From assembly GCA_018806985.1 (NCBI GenBank), contig JADANN010000466.1, forward strand, positions 124,001 through 188,000: a DNA stretch of 64,000 bases. Reading direction: 5' to 3'. The notes under the pieces are model-generated. The model was not told the DNA's origin. It searched no databases and saw only the letters and a list, made by a program, of their open reading frames with translations. This stretch comes from Angiostrongylus vasorum. Taxonomy: Eukaryota > Nematoda > Chromadorea > Rhabditida > Metastrongylidae. Shown piece after piece: positions 11,701 through 23,700 of the stretch. How positions within the stretch are numbered: position 1 is the stretch's first letter; each line of letters starts with the position of its first letter. The position numbers and the translations under genes are program-made.

Positions 11701-14700
11701 ACGAGTTCGTTATACAACTTTTATTCGGTTGACATCTCGACGTCTCCGTCTGTTCCTACTGCCTCCGGTTTCAAACCATCATAGAGAAACGAATGTGAAC
11801 CTGTAGGAGATCGCTAACACAACTGACGAACCGACACCAATGTAGATATCTTCTTGCATTTCGATGGAGGTCGTCTGAATGTTTGACTGAGATAATAGCT
11901 TGGTTGTGTTCAGCACCACAGTGGAAAAAATCAGCAACAGCTTGAATAGATTTATTTTATGCAACGATTGCAACCGCTTTGTGTTTACAATGTAATGTGT
12001 CAATGATGTTTAACTCTCTGGGCAATTTTCCAAACCTACTTTACTTTCACTGACAAAGAGAACGATCCTCTGAAGCACAATTTCAACCTTTTTGCCTACT
12101 GCCTACTCTTTTTCGATGGCAGGGTATATTGCGAAATATAACTTCAACGAAGCTGAGATATTTGCAAAACTCTGGATCGCAGGTGCCTATGGTGGGGAAC
12201 GAACGCGCTATTGTCCTTTCGGAGAGTAACGCGTTCACCACCCACACCATGCGGGTCCTTCGTTTCGCCTGTCTCTCAGCTAGTTCTATCGATCTTTTTG
12301 CCATGGCAGAAAAGATCGATAGAACTAGCTGAGAGACAGGCGAAACAAAGGACCCGCATGGTGTGGTGGTGAACGCGTTACTCCCCGGAAAGGACAATAG
12401 CGCGTTCGTTCCCCACCATAGGCACCTGCGATCCAGAGTTTTGCAAATATCTCAGCTTCGTTGAAGTTATATTTCGCAATATACCCTGCCATCAAAAAGA
12501 GTAGGCAGTAAGCAAAAAGGTTAAAATTGTGATTATAACTATAGCCTCAACTTAACTGGGTTCAATGCCGATTTGGGCTCCCCAGATCAATCCCCGTTGA
12601 CGGCTGATTGCTGATGGCAAAAAGATCGATAGAACTAGCTGAGAGACAGGGGGAAACGAAGGACCCGCATGGTGTGGTGGTGAACGCGTTACTCCCCGGA
12701 AAGGACAATAACGCGTTCGTTTCCCCACCATAGGCACCTGCGATCCAGAGTTTTGCAAATATCTCAGCTTCGTTGAAGTTATGATCCTCTGAAGATTATA
12801 AATGAAAGATTTATCAACACTTCGTTTACTACCCACACTAAATTTTCCCGGCAAAACATTTCATGTGAAATGAAACCACAGTGATGCTGAGATATTCGCA
12901 AAACGTTGACCCCACGCTAGACCGAACCACGAACGGCGCCATCAGCGATCACCCGTCAACGGGATTCATCTGGAAATAATGGTCTAGAAATCCGAAAGAG
13001 TTTTCAAGAAAAAGCATGCGTATCCAAGAACAGATGTTACTTCACTTCTTACACTATGTCAGATCTTTGTAATCACAGAGGATTTTCTAAAGGAATATAA
13101 TGAAAGGAAAACAAACAGCGCTTTAATTGAAATTGTGATCTAATCAGTATCAGCTTACTTGGTACCTGTGTTTGTAAAAAATCGTCTAGATTCTAGCATA
13201 ATTTCTCCATTGCAGTTATGATGTTGAGTGGGAAAATTTTTTTTCTTTCTGGTATCTTGAGATGCCAACGTAACAGGCAGTGTTCCATATTCGGAAGGTC
13301 GCTCGCCTGGTTTCGATTAAATTTCTTTAAATACAATGTATTTCCTGCCACAGATTCATTTCGAGCTGGGTTTCTAGAACCTCCTGAAAGATGTACCACT
13401 TGCTACACATGCCTATTGGTCAGCGGAAACGTCGTCCTCACCAACACTACCAAAAGCACTGCCACTAAAGTTCTTTCCACTGAATACATGGATATGTTGA
13501 GCGAATCGTGCAAAGTAAGCGTAGAAGTTAGTGCCAGTGGATATAGTTTTAGGCAAGTTCAGATCAGGTCATCTGTAATCACATAAATTTTCAATCGTTC
13601 TGTGAACATCAACAAGCTCTGTACACCTGACAGCTCAACTAGGATCTACTTATTGAACACTGCTCTTCAAAGGGACACGAAGAGTGTTACAGCTTTAAAA
13701 TGATGTAATCTTTCTATTGTTTTTGTCAAGAGGGAAACCATAGGTAGTTCACCGGGGAATGTCGCGCTTTAGGTTGTCCCTTGTTCGATTGTTGTGACGA
13801 ATTATCTCTCCCTTTCTCTCCCTCACTCTTCCTCTCTCTCTCCTTCAATTTAGAAGATCCATATGTGCTAATATTCGATTCTAGATAGCAGCTATGTAGT
13901 TAGGAGCACCTCAAATCAATGAGGTGGCAAATCATATAACAAAGAAAGATGTGGAAAAATTGTTGTTAAACGCAAACAAGAAAAAATATCAACCCCAAAG
14001 ATGCTGAGAAGTGAGCAAAATTTGGAGCCTCAGATGGGCTTTGAACCCGTGATTTCCTTTGGCAGGGGCTCACGTGCTATCAGCCATACTAGTCGGTGCC
14101 CCTGCTGAGCTGAGAGAAAGGGAGGGCAAGTAACTCGGTTGGTCTGGTGGAGATCACGTGAGTCCCAGGCGGAGGTAACCGGAAGTTCGAAGCTCATGTA
14201 GGGTTCCGAGTTTTTGCTCATATCTTAGCATTCTTGTGGCTGTGGTTTATATCGTACCTTGATATGGAGAAGGGACAGGCAGTTGATAAAAATTGAAGTC
14301 TGATAGCCAGAAGTAACCAACTATCTGACACATTTTCGACGTTCTGATTCCTTTCATTTTCTTTTTCCGTTTGCGGTACAACAGTCATTCCCAAAGATAC
14401 ATTGAGAACACTCACTTTCCCACTTAGAAGCTAGAGCACTGTGGCCGAAAGAAGGCTTTCTCCTAGATCTCTTTCCTTCTGGATTGAGGTATAATAGTAG
14501 CTTGTAACGACGTCCAAGAACACCCTTGCTTTATATGAAGTCGATTAACGGTGACAGAACAAAGACTTTCTTGCAAATCTTTTTTCCTTTTAGTTTCCAG
14601 CCATTGTCGACAGTACCTGGCAACCCTTGCTCGCCATTTATGCACCCAGATTGAGGCCAGGCTTAGCTGTAACGCATCTATGAGACGATCTATTCTTCTA

Positions 14701-17700
14701 CGAACTTCGTCAATCTAAGCACACTGCATAAGCACTCTCTTTTCACAACATTGTTGAGAAGCTCGCAGATTATTTGATGGGAAATAAGGTATACCAGCGG
14801 TTGTAATGTTGAGCCATGAAAATCAAAAAGAATGTTGAACTCAAAACTGCTGCGAATGATCGTTCATGATCAATGAAGGAGGATAGTCTGTCGAATCTAG
14901 GCGTTTCGTTGCAGGTTATTAAAATTTACAGTCTTCACCATTTATTTTTTAAACTTCTCTACCAATTTATTCTTCTAGCAACTTAACGTAACATGAGCCC
15001 TGTATGGGTCGTAACAACTTTTGTATATTTGTGTTTATAAACACTTATGTTTTTTGTTTGTGCGTATCGTTTTGGTCTTATATTTGTTTATTTTTTATTG
15101 ATACGCGAAAAACGTGCAAAACTGACAATATATGAAACCAGTGGGGGAGGGCGTAATTTAAAAAACCTTCGATATTTTCATAGGATAAAGTCTGTGTTAG
15201 ACATCTGCTACAAAAAATCAAAGTTTTGACCCGTCTTCAAGGCTACTGTGCAGATCTCAGCACTTCCCACATTCGATTCGTTTTCATCGCATCCGTCATC
15301 CACGATGATCTTCCAATTTTTTTGCTGTGGCTTCGGCTACTGCTTGAGGATTAGCATTTCATCCTGAGTGTCGCAGGATGCTGGTCGAGTCGATTCACCC
15401 TGGAGTCCTGAGATAGCCGGACTGGAGCGTTCTCAGTTGGATTGCAGAGTGTGAATTTTTCTCGGACAAGTCCAATGTCAATTTCCTGACTCAGTAGGGA
15501 ATGAGAGGTTTGGTGAGCCTGGGGTGAGATCGAACCAATACTTTGCTCGTGGTGATCGGAATCACTACCAGTGTGCTATCCGTCTCCTACAGAAAATGAA
15601 ATGTTAATTTTATATGGGCCTTCCAAATCAAGCTATTCACCCCATAATCTTTGCATCATGGAGTCTCTTCGGATTAAAATATTTCGTATACAATTCGCAG
15701 TCTTTGTTCTAGTTGCACTTCGACTTTCAACATTTCGTCAATGGAGAAATTTCGCATTTAGTGTTCTTCAAACAACGACTGCTTCTTCATTTTTCAAATA
15801 CGTTTTCGTTTTACCAGTGTTACGGCGCAGAGTTCCTCTGACGCTTTCTGGCAATGGGAATACTTTTTTTGTATTATTTTAAAGTTTCTGCAAGTCTCTA
15901 GCTGAAATGCAATCACTACCGGAAACTGGTGTCAATCATCTGCTTTAGTGGATTAGGACCTACTTTGAATGGTGATAGTTTCTTTGCGAAAAATTCCATA
16001 GAACAGGTTATGCAGGCGACGACTTCAAATTTTATTTGCAGAGAAAAAAGGAATGGATTTTGAAGGCATTGTTTGAATGAAAAATACGTTTAAATGCCAC
16101 ACTGTTTGCGAAATGAAGTCATAAATAAACGTCTGGTATACTCATGATTAGACGGATTTATTTCAATGCACGTGAGATGAGATTAGTATCAGTTCCAACA
16201 TCAAACCAATTTATCCCAGCTCATAACATGCATGAATACTTGAATGGTCCGTCCTCACTGGTTGTAGGGGGCCCCCAGCATAATCTCCACTTTTTCGGAG
16301 ATATGCTGGTTTAGCCATTGTAGTTCACTGGAATCACGAGGACAGCCTGGCCAAAAGTCTGCCCCCAAGTCGTCATCACCACAGGCAGTCGCAGCCCTTG
16401 TGGATTATAAGGAGATTTGCCACAATGCGACTAATCTGATACCAGCACAGTTGTGGACTCTGGTATTGGTTTACTCTTGTCTAAGCTTCCTCATGGAAAA
16501 GCGGAACTCCTTTTCACCTGGGAGACCCTGCGAGAGGACGAATTCCCCCCAATGTAGATCGCAGTCCGACATCCAGAAACGCCAACCAGCCACGATGAGG
16601 CGGTAAAGTGTTGGGAGGAACTCTTAACTAACCTTATTATTTTTAAATGAAAGTCAGCAGGGCTTACAAATTTTTGAAGACAACAAACGAGACTGTCTTA
16701 CTTTATAAACATGAAAATTTCTGGTTTTCGGGAGTCCATAGGAGTCCGCTCTGCTGTTTTTTTTCTCCGTAGACGCTGGTTTTTTTTTAAGTAGGAAAAC
16801 AAGTGAATGAGTAGAATATACCACAGCAAGACATGATGGTGTTCATCTTTGATAATACTAGTTTTTGCTGCCTCCATATTTTTGTGAGAAATTTGAAAAG
16901 CTTAAATTTCTAACTCAATTTTTGACACCCATTTTTAACCGGTTTGTACCAAAAAAATTTTTTTTACAGAACCTATACAAACTCGTAAGGCGACAGAGTC
17001 TCCTCTATAAGTCCGTATATTTTTGAGCTCCTTAACTACCTTTACTACTTGTGGATTTGACAAATTGATGATCGCTTTCGGCAACAGCGAAATTTTTTCT
17101 TCCAGGTGGTTTACGTTCACTCGACATTAGCTCTTCAAAATTCACTTTTCCTAGGAAAACAACATGGTTGCGCGGCTGATCCACCGACCACGTGTGTATT
17201 GCAGTAAACCCCTGACCACTGCGTTTCGCGCATCCAGGTGTATGGGCGAAAAAAATGATGAAATCTGCGGTTCTTTGCCACATGTATAGACCAAATCTCT
17301 CAACGGATTACCGCCTCATCGTGGCTACAGCGTTTCTGAGTGGGACCAGGTCTGGAGAGGGACAAGATCTGAATATCTGAAGCACTTTCCACCAGTCATC
17401 ACAAACACAATGGCTCGGCTCTACACACGTTGCCTGTCAGAATGAAGGGTTCCTTTCCAATGGAAGACCGTGCTATTGCTCAAGAAAGGTGGCCTCCACA
17501 ATATCGGCAACTGTCTCTCAATCTGTTTGTTGTGTGTCGTCAACAAACTTTCCACTCGGATCATCCTAAACACGGTTGACAGAACACTGGGCGAACGACA
17601 GATACGTGAGCAAGCAGAGTTTCGAAAACGATTGGGTACGATGAACCAAATCCACACAACAACACGAGTCACTGAAATACGGCCAGACTACAAATGGCAG

Positions 17701-20700
17701 CTCTGTCTCACCTTCATCGTTTTAATTAAAGCTCGTGACTCAACCACAATGATGCTGAGATATTTGCAAAACTGCAAAACTCCGGCGCGCAGGTATCTGC
17801 AGTGGGGAACGAACGCGCTATTTTCCGTTTCCACGGGCTAATGCGTTCACCACCACACCATACGAGAAAATGATGGCACTGATCGATAGAGCTAGCTGAG
17901 AACAGCCAAAACGAAGCACTCGCATGGTGTGATGGTGAACGCGTTAGCCCCCGGAAACGGAAATAGCGCGTTCGTCCCCCCATCGCAGACACCTGCGGTC
18001 CGGAGTTTTGCAAATATCTCACCATTACTGTGGTTGCATCACACATAGTTCCTTGCCGTGAAAAGTTGTAATAGGCAGCAAATAAAAATTTAACTTGTGA
18101 TTTCGACTACAGCCCCAATCCAACTGGGTTCATTGCCGATTCGAGCTACCCAAATCAATCCCGCTGATAGGCGACTGCTGATGGCAGTGATCGATAGAAG
18201 TAGCTGAGTCACAGACGGAACGACTCGCTTGGTGTGGTGGTGAACACGTTAGCCCCTGGAAAGGGTAATAGCGCATCACCGCGGACACCTGCGGTCCGGA
18301 GTTTTGCAAATATCTCAGCATCATTGTGGTTGTATTTCGCATTGTACCCTCCCGTAAAAAATTGCCTTTTTATTTTATATTTTATATGACACGTCTTCTC
18401 ACATTCGATTCGCTTCCTCGCATCCATTATCCACGAAAATACTCCATCTTTACGTGTGGGTTCGGTTGCTGCTTGAGTATTTTCATTGCATCTTGAATGT
18501 GGTAGAATGCTCGTAGAGCAATTCTTACTGAGGCCCTGAGATAGCCAGGCTGGAGCATTCCCAATTGGATTACAGAGAGTGGTTTTTTTCCCCAGATAAG
18601 TCCGGTGCCAATTTCCCGACCCCGGAGGGAGTAGAGGTTTGGTTGGCCCGGGGCGGAATCCAACTAGCACCATGCTCGTGATAACGGACATCACTACCAC
18701 TATGCTATTCACCACCTAAAAAAATTGTAATAGGCAGTAAATAAAAAAGTTAATTTGCTCTTGACTCATTTGAAATAGGAACAGTCATAGAAGCCCTCGG
18801 CAGCCAAAATGTTCCTACTCAGTACATGAAGATCCTTCGTGAGCTACATAGAACTTTCACAACCACAAATATCACCATTCTAAAGCGATATTACCATCGA
18901 CTTCAAAACAGAGATTAAGCATGGTGATACGATCTCGTTGAAATTATTTAGCTGTGTGGGCTGCAGCTGCGAGTACAGAAAGTCGCTTTGCAGCTGCGAA
19001 CACACCTAGTTGATGTGATACACAGAAATGTCCTTTCGTCTTTTAAATGGACGTTCCAGAACACTCTTGCATCGTCTTCCGTTCTAATTCTAGTGCGATA
19101 TTCTTATGGCCATAAATACCTCGACGCTGTTGAGCGTTCAACTGCACAGCAATCTGCTGGAGCTATCGTTGAATCGAAAAAATAAGCGTGAAGTTCCAAG
19201 TTTATTTGTGGATCTCTGGTTTTTTTTGATAGGCCTGAAAGTAGGCTGTGCTGATCTGCGTCTTACCCTATAGATCTTCTTTCATGCTGTTCTGCATGTT
19301 CAGTGAACACCTTATCTATATGTAGGAGTCTATGCAATCAGTGACTCATCCTTTTCCATGTTTACCTTCGCATGATCGGTTTTCCATGGACTGAGTTTTT
19401 TTTTCCAGATTACAAGCAGTCCATCTACTTTTCCTCTTCATTGCGCAGCTTGAGCATCGTCCCACCTTCTCTTTCACCCTCGCTCTCTGGTATTAAACCT
19501 CTCGAAATGATGGCGATGTCAGCAACAAAGCGAAAGTTGGACAGCGATTTCTCAACAGTGCGTAAAACCTTCTCTTTCTAATCGAATGCCTCCAATGTCC
19601 ACTGCATTGGTGTAGCAAAGAGCTCTGACGATGTGGTGTCGGCTTGTCAAACTGTTCCAATAACGTTCGTAAGGAGTTGATGAAAAAAATGACCAAAGAT
19701 ATAAATTTGTGAGGATAATTCGTTTTTTATTTCACAGCTGGTGCTAGGATCGAAAATAAAACGTTGATTGACTAGGAGACTATTCGCTGAAAGTCATCAG
19801 TTCTTGGAAGTACTTTACAACCCGGAGTTTTTCAAGCATTCCATATACCAAAGCGAAAACGTTAGAAAAAAACCACTTTAAGGAAATTTTGAAATATTTT
19901 TGTGGCTTAGAAATCCTCGGCGGTAATCTGGTAATCTGGGAAACGAGAGTGACAAGGAGATCCAAATGAATAACCTTGAAGGGTTGAATCTGCTTTACCA
20001 ATCTCTACGACTTTCATCGCGCTAACCATTACTGATTTAATTTTAGTCATGATGCAAAACGTGATTTAGAAATAAAAAAATCGGAAACTCCTGGAAGGGA
20101 AATAAACAACCTGGGTTGAAAGATTCCTGATTCTGATAAATGTCACACATCTCACCCTTAACTCCATTTATAAAGGGCCTTTTATTCCACTGGTACCGGA
20201 CTTGTCTGGGAAAAAATCACTCTCTGCAATCTAATTGGGAACGCTCCAGCCCAGCTATATCAGGACTCCAGGGAGAATTGCTCCACCAGCATTCTACGAC
20301 ATTCAAGATGAAATGGAAATCCTCAAGCAGCAACCGAAACCACACGTAAAAGATGGAAGATCTTCGTGAACAATGGATGCGAGGAAACGAATCGAATGGG
20401 AGAAATGCTGGGATCCTCACAGTAGACGTGAGGACAGGTCAAATGAAATAAAACAGATAAAAAAAATTTTATTCCACTGCTGTCATATATTTTTTGTGTA
20501 GTTGGTGACCTTTAAGTCTGCGCACACGATTATCATTACGTTCAACTGAAAGCCCAAGTCAATTTGACACGGCACAGAAAGATACCCCAACTGTACAAGC
20601 CTTCTGCGCCTCAAAGCGAGTTAAGTCAGCTAGGCCGTCAGACGTGGTGGCTTTTTCAGCTTGTTTCATTTCTTCCACCTAGGGACGTAGAGTTAGGGAA

Positions 20701-23700
20701 AAAGGAGTGCTATATTTTCATAGCGCAAACGTATGTAACTAAACTTTTGCATAGTGGAGCAACAATAGCGTAACAAAACTAATAGCGCTGGTAAGAAGTC
20801 CAAGATAGAAGGAATAGAGCGTTCGGTGTTGATCAACCCCCACACGGACTCTTTTTTGCATTCGACATCACGAAGCATCGTTAGAGGCGACTGAATGCAT
20901 ACCTAGCTTATACGGTGACCTGAGTTGTCCTACCGATATATCATGTTAGTGATACTATCCTCCCAGACATCTCTTTCACCAATTTTCCGACACCGGGGGA
21001 ACGAAACGCTTGGTGAGATCGAGTCGCGAGATTGAACCAGGGGGCCATGTATATAATGCAGGGCACCCCTAACCATTGTGCCATAAGAACCCTTGTGAAA
21101 AGGAATAGTTTATCTCATTCTGATATAGGAATTTAGAAAGGAGGGATTAAAGGGAATAGGTAAGAGTGAGAAATAGAAAGGCCCATGCAATTTTTTTAGG
21201 AGGTTGGAAACCTTTGCCTACCATCTGGAGTGTGGAGATGTTGCAGAGAGCTTCCCAAATCAGTGTTACCGCAGTCGTGCAGTCCTTGCCGTACAAAAAA
21301 CAACACTGCATTGCGTTTCCGCGTTGAATTTACAGGAAGTGCATGCGATAACTGTTGCACAGAATGTTAAATGTTTACGGGCAGTGCAAGGAAAGTGTAT
21401 GAAGCGAAAGAAAACATGGTCTATCTACTGGTGAGCGTTATCTACAGTTGATATGCCAACTAATCTGGCGTGTTTCATGAGCTTTGGTTCTCACACGTAG
21501 GCGAGAACTGTGCGAGAATGTTTCCTGTAACAATTTGTACACTTTTTTTACTACTGCTCATCTTCCACTGTGGACAATATACGGCTCGTCCCACTGTTTG
21601 AAAACGAAAACAACTCTAAAAAGGGGGATGTGGCTGAAACGTTAGCCATCGAACATCAAAATAAGTGCTAATAATTATGTGTAAGCTCATCAGCAAGACT
21701 TTGTATGATAATGTGGACTAGTTTCAGACGCACCAATGGGTCAACTACCGTATTTAGTGGTGGACAACGGCAAGCTCATCATCTGCCAAACGCTCTCCAT
21801 TTGCAGATACTTAGCAAAATCTCTACGTCCAGAAGAATGTAAACGGAAAAACGATTCCACAAAACCGATATCAACTAACTAAATTACTAATCTTAACCTT
21901 TTTATTTACTGCATACTCTTTTTAATGACAGGGTATGTTGCGAAATATAACTACCATGATGCTGAGATACTTGCAGAAGCTTAGACCACAGGTGTTTGCG
22001 GTGAGAACGAACGCGCTACTACCCTTTCCGGGAGCTGACGCGTTCACCACCACACCATCCTTCGTTTCGCCTGTCTCTCAGCTAGTTGTATCGATCAGTA
22101 TCATCAGCAGTCACCCCTCAGTGGAAGGCAGACACCTGCGGTCCGGAGTTTTGCAAATATCTCAGCATCATAGAAGTTATATTTCGCAACATACCCTGCC
22201 ATTAAAAAGAGTAGGCAATATACAAAAGAGGTTAAAATGGTGATTATAACTACAGCCTTAGCTTAACTGGGTTCATTGCCGATTTGGGCTCCTCAGATCA
22301 ATCCCGCTGACGGGTGATTGCTGAAAGCGGCGATCGATATAACTAGCTGAGAGACAGGCGAAACGAAGGACCCGGTTGGTGTGGTAGTGAACGCATTAGC
22401 ACGCGGAAAAGGTAATAGAAAGTTCGTTCCCCACCGCAAACACATGCAGTCCGCAGTTTTGCAAATACCTCAGCATCATAGAAGTTAAATTACTAGTATT
22501 GTGCTTAGCAACTTATTAACGCGACTCACATCATCACTGTTCTCTCATTTTTCTAATGCTGGTAACAGAGACAACTGAAAAATCAGCTCTGAAATCGAGA
22601 AATAGTTCAGGAACTGGTGAAAAAATATCTTCTAACCGGTTATTGGCAGAATTCCAGATTTTGCCGGAGCGACTAAATCTAGTTCAGCAAAGTGTGATAT
22701 GTATGCTGACGCTTTCACAGATTTGATGGCAATCGGTGCTGAATATGCCCATGAAGAAGATCCCATTCTTAAGGTATCCATCAGCTAGAATTGACAGCGC
22801 TCGGAAGTTCAGCATCCCTTAATTCTGAGATTTTAGGAGAAGAAAGAGACCATTTTCACAAATCAGTGCCCCATTCGTTTGAGAATTTTGGAGGATCACT
22901 TGAAAAAGAATGGCGGAGAACATTTTGTAGGTAACAAAGTAAGTGTTATTTCTTGTTAGGTGTGAAGAGGTGAAATTTGCAACCCACACTACTTTCCATT
23001 CTTTTTAAATCTGAACAGTAAAATGATACCCTAAAAGATCCCCAACCTAATGAGAGCGAGGACAGCTCACTAAGCGTGTTCCTTATGAAGAAGGAACACG
23101 CTTAAGGAAAAAGAACCGCAAGCAAAACTGCATGAATTTCACCGTAAAGACTATTTCCTAAGAGAAATTAGAGAAAATAAAAAACAATAGGCAGAGGGGA
23201 ATTTAAAGGAGAAGAAAAAAAACGACTGTACATCTTTACAACATGCCTTTCATTGCATATTTTTCCAGGAAGTCCAGTGTCAACGAAAGACCTAGTAACG
23301 CTCACGTTTTCCGACTACTTAGTGCATTACTGAATCATGCGCAGAATTCCCTTTAAAAACTCAACTCGTATTAGTTCCTAAGCATTTCGGCTTCTTTGTA
23401 GACGTTCTTTTCATCCAGTTTTTACAAAGCGAAACCAGTCTCGCCTTGTTTGTTTGGACATGAGGTAAAGGATAAAGCGTTATCCGCCGATCCACTTCTA
23501 ATTAGTGAAATACCCAGCACAGAATTCCATCTGTAGTATCGTAGACGTGATTGAATGTTCACCAGTATATCATATGAGTGTTTTAATCCTCTCACATAAC
23601 TCTCGTAGAAATTTTGCCGACACCGAAGGAATGTAACGGCTGGTTAGAACAGGGTGCGAGATCGAATCCAATGACTAGCAGTATATTGCAGGGCACCTCT

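Larger units (their letters stand above)
17395..18965 (+). pseudogene. RTE-type LINE RT fragment split by nested insertions
   Basis: The left part encodes the RT segment ending LCLTFIVLIKA (to about 17,730). The right part resumes with TVIEALGSQNVPTQYMKILREL (about 18,780) and continues to 18,960. In the intact family these are adjacent. Between them lies a family M element (17,743-18,756), itself carrying a family B SINE. The host copy also has stops and a frame change. Confidence 0.7.

Noticed and set aside
12083..12397. 104-codon minus-strand frame and its neighbours at 12,552-12,854
   Set aside because: Lie inside the family M inverted repeat. The same peptides recur wherever the repeat occurs.
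18209..18715. 168-codon minus-strand frame, among the longest in the window
   Set aside because: Composed of a family B SINE joined to a family M module, so it is chance openness of repeats.
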